DNA of 64,000 nt from Verticillium longisporum (taxonomy: Eukaryota > Ascomycota > Sordariomycetes > Glomerellales > Plectosphaerellaceae). Of this stretch, positions 1-11,320 are shown in pieces; the stretch's first letter is position 1, and each line of letters opens with the position of its first letter. The stretch covers positions 8,804,001 to 8,868,000 of the forward strand of contig JAETXT010000001.1 in the NCBI GenBank assembly GCA_019188255.1. Direction: 5' to 3'. The position numbers and the translations under genes are program-made. Below the pieces are notes generated by a model. That model was not told where the DNA came from, did no database searches, and worked only from the letters and a program-made list of their open reading frames with translations.

Positions 1-1716
1 GCGCCGGGTCAAGGTCCGTACTTAGAATCCGAAGCGCAGCGAGCTTGAGCAACTGACTCACCTCGTCATAGTGTGATCTGGGACGTCCCTCCTGCCAACG
101 ATGCATCAAGTATGGCACGGAGTGTCCAGGCTACAGAAACGAACAGGATGTTGTTTTCCGGAATGAGACCTCACACACCATTCGACGAGCGAAACAGCCT
201 GCCTCGCAGCATTCCAGCTCCGAGTCTCCGGAAGGTGATGTGCTGGTCTCTTCAGCAGTCATGATACTTCATGAAAATTCCTCATCGGCCTCAAAAGCCT
301 CTTCTACAGCCCCGTTTGCCCAGAGCCCTTCGGCAATTTCTAGCGCTACCTTTGCCTTGACTCCGACCCTACTCGCGCGAGAGCTCAAAGAACCCTGGAG
401 AACGCATTCTATCCCTCTACTAATCAACTGCTATGCACCTGTTGCATTCTTCTCGGCCATATTCGAGAAGCTTACTTCGCCAGATGAGCCGTTGATCATG
501 GCCACACATCTCTGGGCTCGAGCATATCTCGGCAGTTGCTTCTATGCACCCCAAGACCGCCGGGAGACTGCTTTGCATCTTGGAAACACGCTCAGGTCGG
601 TAGCGCTGGCAATTCAAGACCGTGACAAGGGCACATCAGACAGCACTATTCTTGCCGTGTGGATCCTTGGCATGTACGAGGTCTGATTATTAGAGTCTCA
701 CCAAAGCGAACAGGTTGCACTAACACTGTTCCTAGCTTCAAATAGGCGGCATCTCGGGTCAAAGCTCGCGGAAGTCTGCTTGGCACGTACACTTAGAAGG
801 TCTCTTGAGTCTTCTGCGGGCTCGCGGCAAGGCACAGTTCTACACTCCCTTCGGCCGTTATATATTCTGGTGTGTATTTATGACGCTGGTGAGTGGAACT
901 CTTGGAATTTGCTCCGATGAGTGTTGATCTCTCCTCCAGCAAACGGGCTGCCTTATGGCCAACGAAGCCTGCCCCCCAGAATCAGACGAATGGGTCGGCC
1001 TTCTTGAAGACACGAGAGACCCAGACGAGGGCTGGTCACTTCTGGTTTGCAGGTACATCTGCAAAGCGTGCTCGCTGATTTGTACAATCTTCCCTATTGT
1101 GTGCGAAGGGCTATTCGATGAGGCGCGGCAACACTATCACTCCCTTCTCGAGCAGGTCTCTGCCCTTGAACATGAGTGCCTTCGCTGGATGGCCCAGGCC
1201 GCGCCGGAAGAGCTCGCGCCTTCGTCACACACCCACTTCTTCTGGAATATTTGGAGAAGTGCCCGACTGAAACTGCATAACCTCTTCTTTATGCTGGCAA
1301 ACCTTGTGCTACACACTCCCACGGATCGAATCTCACAATCGACGGAGATATTCGACAGCTTCATACTGGAAGCGACCAAAGGCAGATGTCTTGCCATAGT
1401 CGCCACGGCTGCTCAAGAAACAATCGACTCGATGCCTGTCTCTCTTGGTGGCAGGTCTCCCGAATTTGCGACAGCGACCTACGCGTCATGGTTTGAGGGC
1501 ATGTCGCAGATCTCACCACTGAGCCACGTGTACACGACACGAACTGTGCCAAAACACTTGCGGAATACGGCGCGGCTCGCTCTCTTGGCGATCGGCAAAG
1601 AGAGAGGTATCCTTCAAGCTTTCAAGACGCGGCCTGGTGCCGTGCAGTATGCGGCGGAGGCTACTGTGGGTATCTCGCTCGATGACACGATGGAGAGCGT
1701 TACTGAAGTCACCTGA
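1..1716 (+). CDS. Zn2Cys6 fungal transcription factor, 5'-truncated by window edge
   Basis: Nuclear DNA-binding regulator of the fungal binuclear-cluster type. Exons read by hand: before 1-13, 72-680, 736-888, 940-1716, all joins in phase 0, giving 516 residues of the C-terminal part. The first intron (14-71) falls inside the zinc cluster. The residues RRVK precede it and CDLGRPSCQRC follows it, then CPGY and an FRNET stretch typical of this family. The first two zinc-cluster cysteines lie upstream of the window. The rest is the long alpha-helical middle homology region, ending in TGA at 1714-1716. Introns 2 and 3 have good branch sites, for example ctaac just before the acceptor at 735. The gene converges on the lyase-like gene on the other strand, with under 200 bp between stops, so regulation of that neighbour is possible but unproven. 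Family certain, target genes unknown. Confidence 0.88.
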
Positions 1717-1913
1717 TTATCGGTCGCGATTTGTATGGATCGAGGACCGCCTGGCGGGAAACCATCTCAAAGTATTAGCAACTTATTTTCACTTGGCTGC
1801 ACGTCACTTCACGGATTGAGGAAAGACAGCGCGAGCGTGAACGAATTATGTTTAATAAAAATATATGTACGTGAAGTTAGTTAAGTCATGACTTTTCGTT
1901 CGCAATTATTTTT

Positions 1914-4691
1914 TCAAGGAAGAGCCTCGCGAGCGAGGGCAAGGTTCTGGATCGTGGCCAGACCGTACTGAGAAAAGTCGTTGGTGCTGACGAAGGCGGC
2001 CTCATCAATGGGGTGCAGGACGGCGCTGCCCTCGAGTCTGACGCTGGCCCAAGGGGCGTTGGCGCGCAGGCCATCGCGGTTGTACTCGGCCCAGGCGCGC
2101 GTGGCGAGGCTCGAGTTGTCCGTCTTGTGGGAGGCATAGGCCGTCAGGCGAGAGTGAGCCTGGACAAGGTTGCCGCGGCCAAAGTTGGTACCGTAGCGGG
2201 CAGCCTGCTCGGCGTTGCTGGCGCTATAGTAGTAGCAGTAGTCGAGCCATGCCTGCTCGAAACCCTCGGGAGCGTCAGAGCCCCAGTGGTCCGTTAGCTC
2301 GGCCATGACCTCAACGAGACCAAAGACGGAAGAAAGATGAGAGATGGCAACGTTGCCGCTGTTGTCGGGGTCGGCGGGAGGGGGGCTGAGATCGCCGTTC
2401 GTGGGGTTGTAGATGGCAGAGCCGGAGACGAAGCCGTTCTTCAGGCCGGCGATGCCGGAGGCGACCTTGGTGAGCTTGGTCAGGGCCTCCTCGTAGCGAG
2501 GACCGCGGCGCTCCCACTCAACAAGCCACCCAGCGGCCAAGCCGGAGAAGTCAGTTCCAAGACCAATGGGCGCCGCAGTCTCGGTGGGCTTGACGCCGTC
2601 ACCACGAACCTTGCGGTTAGGGTCGAGCTTGGCGTAGGTCTGATCGACATCCAGAGTCTCCTCGAGGATTTCGCCGATACGCTCGTCTCCGCCCGAGACA
2701 TAGTAGAAGTACTTCCTGTACTGAGCCGTCGAGATACGGGCCTGCTTGGCGCTGTCGCCGAAGTGCTGGATGCCGTGGCGGGTGCCGAGACCCTTGAGAG
2801 GTCCAATGTGATAGACATCAACTTCGCCGGTGTGGCGGGTCATGGCCTCGGCGAAGCGGTAGACGTCCTCACGGCCGGTGCGGAGGAACTGGAGCCAAAT
2901 AAAGAGATCGGGGGACAGCTCAGAGTTATCCCAGGCGTAGCCGCCAATGTCATAACGCCACTGGTGACGGTCAACGTCGTAGGTGTGCATGACATCACCA
3001 TAGTCAAGGAAACCGTACCACCTACGCTGCTCGACCTGCTTGAAGTAGAAGTCGAGGAGGAAGTCAAGGTGGCCCTCAAGAACGGCGGCAGACGGCGACG
3101 AAGTGTCGGGCAGACCCCAGTAGGAGCCGACAGCCCCAGACTCGTGGAATGTCTCGGGCTTAGGGACCAGGACGGGGGGGTTGTTGATGTAGGTAGTGAG
3201 GTCAGATAGCTCGTCGCGAGAAGGAGTGGACTCGAAGCCGAAGAGGAAGACCTCGCTGGACCTAGCAATACCGTAAGGGGTATCGAGGTCCTGCTCCCAA
3301 TCCTCGTAGGTAATCTCAAGAGCATCGAGCTGCTTCGCGTACGTGTCCAGACCGAGGCCGTCGTGGTAGGGCCGCAGGTCAAGAGGGGATCCTTCGGGGC
3401 TGTAGAGCCAGAGGGTGATCTCTCCTTCATCAGCAGCAGCGTTGCGGATATCGAGACCAGTGGGGTGGCGCTTCCAGAAATCGCGGAGGCTGATGGCAAG
3501 ACCACCAGCGGTGGCGCCGCCGAGATACGCGAGACCTCCGGAACGAGTGGCGCCGGGGATAGTGACCCAGCTCTGGCCGGCTTTGGTCCTCTTCCTCAGG
3601 GTGAAACCGTCAGGCGACAGCTGTGACAGGCTGAAGTCGTTCCACTCGGGGATCCACTGCATCCTTGAAGAGACACGAGTGTCCCAGGTGCCAATGTCGG
3701 GAGTCTTCTGGCCCTCAAACTGGGCAGTACGCACGGTGGCGCCAGGGTCACGGCGGAGACCGGTGATACCCCTGACAGCCTCGCTCAGAAGGCCGCCATC
3801 GGGGCCAGCAAGCCTAACGTGGCGGTTGTACACCTCTTCGCCCTTGAGGGGCACCTGGAAGCGGATGCCGAGACCACTGATAAAGTCCTTGTCGGTCTTG
3901 CCGTCGTAGATGACGGTGTGGACGAGGCGAATGGCCTCGGAGTCGGCGTAAAGGTAGAAACGCAGGACAAAAGGCAGCCAGTCGACGTGGCTATCTCCGC
4001 TGCTGGCCTTGTGGGCGCCACGAACGGTGACGAGGGTGCGAACCGTGTTATCCTCGCTGACGGTTACATTGTGAATGTCGCTCTCGAAGTTGTGGTAGTC
4101 AATGGCGGTCTTGCCACGGTCCTGAGCGTCTTCGTTGACGGCGGACTGGGAGTGTAGCACGAGCTTGCCGTTGCGTCCGACAGTGTTGCCGTTGGCGGTT
4201 TCGATGCTGCTGATGATGGAGCTACCCTTCTTAGGGAAGGAGACGGCGATCTTGCCCGTGTCAACGTCGACGCTGTCGTCCGATTCGGACACGGTCAGGG
4301 CTGTAGCCTGGGCAGCCCTCTTGGCACGCCTCGCGCATGTCGAGTTACTGGCGGGGAATCCGGAGGCCGTAACGATATACTCGCTGGACGGGCTTTCGGA
4401 GGCGGCGATGGCGTGGCCACTCCACTTGATGGAACCATCGGGCCAGTAGGCATTGACCCAGGACTCGAGAGGCAGACTCTCGCCGCTGCCACCGGAGATG
4501 GTGAAGTCGGTCTTCTTGGCGTCGTACTTGCCCTTGGGCCAGGGCAGGCCGAAGGTGGTGCCAATGGTATGGTTGGGGGCGTTGCCGAGCCAGTGGACGC
4601 TGACAGTCTCGGAGGTGATGTTGGCCGGTGCCGATGCTCCCGAGCCCAGGAGGCTGGAGAGGGCCAACAGGGAGGCAGCTAGGCGTGCCAT
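1914..4691 (-). CDS. Secreted exo-rhamnogalacturonan lyase-like protein (PcRGLX/YetA type, PL26-like)
   Basis: Single exon, 925 residues. An N-terminal signal peptide (MARLAASLLALSSLLGSGAS) directs it to secretion. Residues about 25-120 match the N-terminal RIFT-barrel of the PcRGLX/YetA family: FGLPWPKGKYD, then SLPLESWVNAYWPDGSIKWSGHA. The central and C-terminal parts carry the long beta-sandwich plus helical toroid expected for the family, with aromatic-rich stretches such as WYGFLDYGDVMHTYD. Characterised relatives such as the Penicillium chrysogenum enzyme release unsaturated sugars from the end of rhamnogalacturonan I. The length agrees with the family (about 900 residues). No frameshift or truncation is seen. 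Bacterial YetA relatives are poorly characterised, so exact substrate specificity is inferred. Confidence 0.75.
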   Translation of the reverse strand: MARLAASLLALSSLLGSGASAPANITSETVSVHWLGNAPNHTIGTTFGLPWPKGKYDAKKTDFTISGGSGESLPLESWVNAYWPDGSIKWSGHAIAASESPSSEYIVTASGFPASNSTCARRAKRAAQATALTVSESDDSVDVDTGKIAVSFPKKGSSIISSIETANGNTVGRNGKLVLHSQSAVNEDAQDRGKTAIDYHNFESDIHNVTVSEDNTVRTLVTVRGAHKASSGDSHVDWLPFVLRFYLYADSEAIRLVHTVIYDGKTDKDFISGLGIRFQVPLKGEEVYNRHVRLAGPDGGLLSEAVRGITGLRRDPGATVRTAQFEGQKTPDIGTWDTRVSSRMQWIPEWNDFSLSQLSPDGFTLRKRTKAGQSWVTIPGATRSGGLAYLGGATAGGLAISLRDFWKRHPTGLDIRNAAADEGEITLWLYSPEGSPLDLRPYHDGLGLDTYAKQLDALEITYEDWEQDLDTPYGIARSSEVFLFGFESTPSRDELSDLTTYINNPPVLVPKPETFHESGAVGSYWGLPDTSSPSAAVLEGHLDFLLDFYFKQVEQRRWYGFLDYGDVMHTYDVDRHQWRYDIGGYAWDNSELSPDLFIWLQFLRTGREDVYRFAEAMTRHTGEVDVYHIGPLKGLGTRHGIQHFGDSAKQARISTAQYRKYFYYVSGGDERIGEILEETLDVDQTYAKLDPNRKVRGDGVKPTETAAPIGLGTDFSGLAAGWLVEWERRGPRYEEALTKLTKVASGIAGLKNGFVSGSAIYNPTNGDLSPPPADPDNSGNVAISHLSSVFGLVEVMAELTDHWGSDAPEGFEQAWLDYCYYYSASNAEQAARYGTNFGRGNLVQAHSRLTAYASHKTDNSSLATRAWAEYNRDGLRANAPWASVRLEGSAVLHPIDEAAFVSTNDFSQYGLATIQNLALAREALP

Positions 4692-6116
4692 GGCGGTTGT
4701 TGGTGTGAGGATATCGGTATCGGCGGGCGACTTGGACCGGTACGCCGGACGAATTGGGCCGGTACGTCAGGGAGGTAAGGACTGACGAAGGGTTGGATAG
4801 GAGCAGCCCAGCTTGACTGAACGAGCTTGAGGATGTCTCATGCCGCAAGTTGGCGTGCTCCTCCTCATCGTTATAAGCTGTTCCCTCCAGACGCGTGCAC
4901 TGCAACAACTATTGCCACGCGACCCGATCTCGGGACAAAACACCACGACGAGGGTGGTTGACATCATGGTGGTTAAATTGGCACGCCCCTCTGGCAGCCT
5001 TCCGACGTCCCAATGAGATGCCTCTCCGAGTCACGATAGTAGACAGGGCTCCGGGTAGACCCCGGTTTCCACCAATCGGCCGGAGATGAGGTTGGACGAT
5101 TCTCGAGATCAACGGTGCTCTCAAGTCTAACGGCGCGCAGCCGGATGAGAGGAGACGATGCCTCGGCGTGGTCTAGTGTCGTATCGTACGTGGGGAAGAG
5201 AGAACCGTGGCGCATCAGGCTCATCTTCGCTTTGCGGGGTTGCATCGCGCAAGGCACGCCAAAGATGTGTGCCGGGACTCTCTCCGCCGAGGCGCCGAGT
5301 GGCACATGGCGAATCTTCATTTCCCTGACAGGAGGCGTTGTCGGCAGGCTGGGGGGGTCTGGAAGAGGGCAAACGCAGCGGGGGACCTACGCACTAGTGA
5401 TGCGGGGGAAACGGCGGGTGAAGAAGGGAAAGGGGCACGCCAAGACACAGGGGAGAGTCCTCCTTGTGCGATTGAGAGCCGAGTAACAAGCGTGATGAAG
5501 GGTTGAAAGGATAAGAAGGGGGGGAGGTGTGGATGAGCGGCAATTGAGCGGATGACGCGATCCCGATCAGTCCCCACGGCAGGGACCGAGCAAGGTGAGC
5601 AAGGTAAGCAAGGTGTAATAAAGTAAGCATTTAAGGTCAGTAAGTTAAGGCAAGGTGGGGAGGACAAGCAAGCGAAAGCAAGAAAATCGGAGAAGACCCT
5701 GACAGAAAGAAGCTTGAAAGCTCGGCGCGCGATCCGAACCGTGGCCTGGAATGAGGCCGAAGAGAAGAAATGGCACCATCTTCGTTATCTTTCAGTCATC
5801 GGCCGTGCTGCTCAAAACCCTCAGTTAGTTTCTTCTTTTATTTCACGCATGACGCGATTCTCTCTCTCGGCCCAAAAGATGGAGCCGCGAAAAAAATTGC
5901 TGATGACCTTAGAACGGAACTCTCGGCAGAAAAATCGCTGCGATCATCCGAGGCCATTGAAGCGGGAAAGGTCTTCAATTGGGAGGTTGGCCGCCAGCGA
6001 CAGCCTCAGTAACGCCTGACGATCGTCGTCCCCGTTCACGTGCTCGCTCACTCTACCATGGTACGCACAGACTCTCAGGCTGGAGTCCAGCGACGACGAC
6101 GCCGACAATGACGGCC
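4692..6116. other. Intergenic, 1.4 kb upstream of the lyase-like gene
   Basis: No supportable gene. The stretch contains several short overlapping open frames on both strands without domain signal or splice structure. It is the promoter side of the leftward lyase-like gene and the 3' flank of the leftward MFS transporter gene. Purine-rich tracts of A and G with few pyrimidines occupy about 5400-5720. Confidence 0.6.
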
Positions 6117-8153
6117 CTAATACGTATACCTGAACTTTTTGTTCTCCCTGTCCGTCATTTGAGCCCAGACCTCGGGTGACAGGTACGACGCCTCGGTCTC
6201 CGCCTCGGAATCCAGCGTCGAGCTGTTACGCTTCTTGTTCGTCCAGGCGTAGTAGGCGACGAGACACACGGTCACAAAGGCACAGCCGGCCTGCGTGCCC
6301 ATGACAGCGAGCTTGGCGGGGATGTAGTCCGGCGCGTCGCGGGCCTGGAATGTCTGGGGACCGATAATGTTGCCCAGCGAAAACGAACCGCTGACAATGG
6401 CCACGGCGAATGCGCGCTTCGTGGCGCCGGCAACGTTGGCAGCCGTCCACTGTGAGACACGGGTTCATATCAGTCTCGTTTTCCCTTTTCTGGACTGGAA
6501 TGCCGTGTCTGGCGGTCGGGCCTAGCAGACGGCAGAAGGGACGACGAGCGGGAGAAAAGTGCGACTTACAGCGTAGAAGACTGTCAGCGGGGCAACAACC
6601 GCATTAACGAGGTAGATGCCTGCCAGACACCCGGAACGGTTGGTCACTGGCAGGAATGACATGAGGGCGCCGCCCATGATGCTGCCAAATTGTTAGTCAA
6701 GGCCGATGCCTGCAGCTGCTTGGGACTCACGCTGGACAGATACAGGCAACGATCCAAGCCCATCGGTGGGACTTGATACGAATGCCGAAGCCAACAAACA
6801 AGGTGAAGAAGATGCTGACGACGCCCGACGGCATGTTCATGAGGGCCGCTTTCTTAGGCGTATATCCGAGGTTTCGAATCAGCGTCGCTGAGTAGGTGGT
6901 GACGACGCCGCTGGACACCGAGAGCTGAAAGGGGTACATGCCGTGTCAGTCGCGACTCCATGAAATCACCTGCACGTGGCTGTGAACCGCGTATGTGTTT
7001 GAGGGGACCGGGTAGATGGAACTCACCAGCACTACAGCAAGGACCATGAGATAGATCTGAGGGTCCGCGAGGGCCTCCAAGATCTGCTTGGGACGGAACT
7101 TTCTGTCCGTGATGCCCGTCTGGTTGACACTCACGTGCTTCAGAAGGGCGACCTTTTCCCCGTCAGTCATCCACCGCGCCTTCATGGGCGTATCAGGCAG
7201 CAATAAGAACGTGGCCACGCCAATGACGACGGTCACAACGCCGAGCGTGATGAACATGATGCGCCATCCCGCCAACCCGGCGCCAGTGATGTGCTGGAAC
7301 CCGTAGGACAGCGCACCGCCCATGATCTGCCCGAGACCGAGACCAAGGTACCAGAAGGAGAAGCGTGGGGCCTGCTCCGACTTAGTGTAGTACTGGCTGC
7401 TGATGAGCATGAGCGAGGGCCCGATGGTCGCCTTAAAGACGCCTAGGAAGATGCGCGACACGAGCAGTGTTGTGTAGTTGTGCGCTGCGGCGCCGCATGC
7501 GGTCGCAATGCCCCAGGCCACAACGTTGAAACCGAGCCATTTGGCTGCGGGGACGGCTTGGAGGAAGTAGACTGAAGAGCAAGGCAAGACGATGCGGGTC
7601 AGCATGATGTCTTTGGCCTGGCGGGAGGGGCAGATGCCGAGACAACGAGCAGCGCCAGGGCTGGCACGGGGAGCGCTCGAGTCGTATCTCGCTAGGAATA
7701 TCACTTACTGTTAGGAATCTCAAAGCACAGTAGGCCAACGAAGAGAAAGGTCGCCACATTGGAGAAATCATTGCCCTGAAGGTTGAGGTCATCGCGAATC
7801 CCCATGACAGCAGCGTACTGTATATAACAGGCCAATGGTAAGCAACTGAGAACACTGAGCTGGTTGTCCATCCTTCCTTGGTGCCAGGGAACACCTACAT
7901 TGAGGATGACCTTGTCGAGGAATTGCATTGTATAGCAGCAGAACATCAGTGGCACAATGTGCCAGTCAATCTTGCGCCGTAGTTTCGCAAGGTCTACCTG
8001 CTCGTAGTCCATGCCCCGGTTGGCGTTGAGATACTCCCACGCGGCATCGACGCGATTTGTGCCAGGCGAAGCATAAGTGCCCGGCACCGCTTCAGAGGCC
8101 TCGAGAGGATCGCCCTTACCCTCGTGGGTAGAATTTTCACCGGTCGACGACAT
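6117..8153 (-). CDS. MFS transporter, allantoate permease (Dal5/ACS) family
   Basis: Plasma-membrane anion:cation symporter of the Dal5/Tna1 group, whose known members import allantoate, nicotinate, vitamins or other small organic anions. Six exons, listed 5' to 3': 8153-7899, 7817-7709, 7571-7027, 6924-6731, 6681-6570, 6449-6117. They total 1548 nt and 515 residues, every join keeps frame. Family marks: the DWHIVPLMFCCYTMQFLDK segment before the first membrane span, YAAVMGIRDDLNLQGNDFSN after it, the SRIFLGVFKATIGPSLML span 4 motif, and WTAANVAGATKRAFA with SFSLGNIIGPQTFQA in the C-half. The start at 8153 (MSSTGEN) is preferred over an in-frame ATG at 8267, which would add 38 atypical residues before the usual acidic tail. 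Substrate cannot be told from sequence. Confidence 0.88.
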
Positions 8154-9836
8154 GACTGCTTGTGCTCGTAGTATGATCTTTGCGTTGCCGTTCGCGACTG
8201 GGGTGAAGAAAGGGAAAGCCTGGCAGGCGGGATAAAATGGGAGTGCGAGCTTTCCAGTACTGTTCACAGGGGAATGGTCTCAGACACGAACAATGATCGA
8301 CAGCACCAGGGAGAAGCTGACGTAGACGAGACCACGCGCGAATGCCAACGGGGCGAACCAGAAAAAGCAAGTCAGAATAAAGATGATGAGCGGGCAGCTG
8401 AAGGTGAAGGTGGAAGCTGGGTTGCCGAGTCACTTGAGACGAGTAATCGAACCTTTCGCGCTGGTTATATGAGGTTGCATGGGACAGATGCGACAAAGGC
8501 TAAGAGCAAAACCGCCAAAGTGGCCAATATGAGGACCCTATGAACACCGAACTGAACCTGGTCCGCCAAGCTGACAATCTTTGTACAATATCCGAATGAA
8601 TAGCTGCATCATGCAGGACTGTGGCAAGGTTCAACTGCTGCGGCTTGCCCCAAAAATCCAACCGACAGGGGAAGGTCAGGTTATCAAGACAAGATGCGAG
8701 CCAACGGGCAGACTACCCTTGGTGTTCTGGATTGCACTACCAAGCAAGAACGAAACCGAATCGAAGGAGCCTGCAGCTTAGTTCGTTAGACGAAGTAAAA
8801 AACCTGCAGTATGCATGCTCTACCACGTCGCGGCAGCTGTGCCGTGCTGCAGGGACCAGGGTACTCGCGGCAGACAGTCAAGGGAGAGGGTGGGTGAACC
8901 GCCAGATCGTCCGGGTGGAAGCGGGATGGGACCAGGGGGTTGAGGGGAATCTCGACGTCGTATTCGAAGAGCTCGACCCTAGCGAACCATGGAGCAAGCC
9001 ACAAAATGGGCAACGGTGGCATGATTGCCAGGCGAGACCTTTCGTCGGCCTATTCGCTGGATGAGTTCAGATGCCCTGGTACCCTGGACGTTTTATGTGA
9101 AGCTAATGAGGTGTACTGTAGCAATCATTGAAGCAAACACCGAAGCAAACATCTTCGCCCGCGGCACAGGTGGCGCCTTTGGAACTTCGCCAATTGCGCC
9201 GCACCCTCTCCAGGCCTGCGCAGAGGAAGCTTGGCCCCTTGGCGAAGGTTACATTATTCTTCCCAGTCTGGCAGTGGTCTGTCTCAAATTTCGCTCGAGA
9301 TGTGCCAGGGCCGGCGAACTGGCGAAAGAGGTAGCTGGACGGTATCGTCCCTGAGGCACGGGCAGTGTCCCCGGCTCTGGGAGATGCCAGAGCTATCTAT
9401 TCTGCCTCATGCAATTCGACTCGACCCTGACAAAGCTTCGGCGACCCACGGGTCAACATGGATAGACGCAAGCATGAGGAAGGTGACGGGCTTGGTTACT
9501 GGTTCATTCTTTTCGCGCACTATCCTTGCCGATCCCTTGCTGGTGGTGAGACACCTGCACTGGTTCGACATTAAAAGCTGTGGGATCATCGGACGGACAA
9601 GAGGACTGGGCCGCGAGAAGGTTTTGGGCGCGAGGGTATATTGTTTAAAGCATGGGGATGTTCCACTCACGTTCCTTGCGTATTGCTTGTCGTCTGTGAG
9701 ACCCGAGCACAAGTGACGTTGGACGTTCTGGAATATTTCGACGGCACTTGGTGCGGCGAACTTCGACCTACTGCTTTGCGACCTGAACCGAACTCATTCG
9801 ATTTCAACGAGACTTCTGGAGCAGACAGCCGGGACT
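8154..9836. other. Divergent intergenic region, 1.7 kb
   Basis: Lies between the leftward MFS gene and the rightward SAT4-type gene, so it holds both promoters. Short open frames here lack any domain or splice pattern. No repeat or RNA gene is recognised. Confidence 0.6.
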
Positions 9837-11107
9837 ATGGGATGGGTGCGAAACGCGTCGCCCGAGGTTGAGGCCATCTCGCAGTGGCCTCTGATCATCG
9901 GGCTCTGCGTGGCGCTGTCGTTCATGTCCATCACCGTGGTGTCATCAAGGTTGTTTATTCGTCACAAGGCGCGCGGGCTCGCGGCCGATGATTACTTTGC
10001 TGGGCTTTCGATGTTGTTTGCCTTGGTCTACTCCATCTTGACAGTGGCTCGTACGTCAATATCACCCCTCTCGTCTGAGTCCTCCCGTGGCTTACATGTG
10101 TAGAAACTCGGTACGGTTTAGGGCTGCCAGTTCTCCTTCGACCAAAAGACAACCTTATCACATATACCAGAGTCAACTATGCAGGCCGGCCTTTTTACCA
10201 ACTCGGCATCAGCTTCTTCAAGATTGCTCTTCTGATAAGTTACCTTCGACTTCTCCAAGGCACAGACCACAAGACATATCGTAAAGTGGTCTGGGCCACC
10301 ATTGGATTTGTATTCTGCAGCCACTTGGGATGCACTCTCGCTCTCATCTTTGCCTGTGATCCGGTATGACAAGCCATATAAAATAGTTCGTCATGTTGTC
10401 GACTCGCTAACCTCAAGCTCACAGGTTGATAAGTCATGGAATCCGCTCAAGGCAGGCGTCTGCCTCCCTCCAGGCCCGTCGTTTACGGGCTACGCCGTTG
10501 TCACGATTGTTTCAGATATCATCGTCACATTACTACCAATTCCGGTGTTATTGAAGCTCAATATTAAGCTCGAGAAGAAGCTGGGCCTGATTGTCGTCTT
10601 TATCCTCGGCATTTTCACCACCATCTGCTCCGTCATGAGATATACCCAGATCGATCGGATCCAGTTCGGCGACGGAAACTCCACCATGCTCGTCCTCTAT
10701 GGCACGATTGAATTCAATGTCGGCGTAAGTCTTTGCGCCAAGCCTTGTGATAGAACTTAGGGGCAGTGGCTTACCAGTCTCAGAATGTCGTCTCCTCATT
10801 GCCCTTCCTCGCGCCCGTCTTTGTTAAGAAGGCCCGTAGTTACCGCTCAAAACCTACCAGCGGGTATGGCCGTTCGGGATCGCATGTCCTTGGAGGCAAA
10901 AGCGGCGACCGTTACAAGCTCAGCGACGTCGGGCGCGACAAGAGCGCGTTTGTCTCGGCGAATGATAGGAGCAACAGCGAAGAGAACATTCTCTCGACAC
11001 TGCCGGATCACTCCATTGTCAAATCCATGACGTATTCTGTTCAGGTAGACGATAACGCGGCGGCAACATCGTCATCTAGCAAAGCGGCGGGCCGCTTAGA
11101 TCTCTAG
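9837..11107 (+). CDS. SAT4/rhodopsin-domain integral membrane protein (PTH11-like)
   Basis: Four exons: 9837-10050, 10104-10363, 10425-10724, 10784-11107; 365 residues. The protein has about seven hydrophobic spans and the marks of the fungal rhodopsin-like (SAT4) family: SSRLFIRHKARGLAADDYF after span 1, then a GLPVLLRP loop, YQLGISFFKIALLISYLRLL, and the TGYAVVTIVSDIIVTLLPIPVLLKL segment with the conserved DI and LP. The tail after the last span is a 90-residue hydrophilic Ser-rich cytoplasmic region. There is no N-terminal CFEM cysteine domain, unlike classical PTH11 itself. Relatives are proposed surface receptors or membrane proteins within metabolite clusters; no ligand can be inferred. 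Starts in good context just after the divergent intergenic region. Confidence 0.85.
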
Positions 11108-11320
11108 ATGGTGTGGATAGATATGACTGGCCCTTGTTTGAGATGGTGTAGATCGCTGTATTTGTCCACGACTCAGGAACTCGCATGCACGATGAAGATC
11201 GTTCATCTTACAGTAGCCATAGAAAACAAACTTGTAGATCCTATCAGAAATGAGGAGCAGTACACATCAGTACCTTGTGAATCAAACGTGATGCAGTGTA
11301 GATATGGGCATGGCACCTTA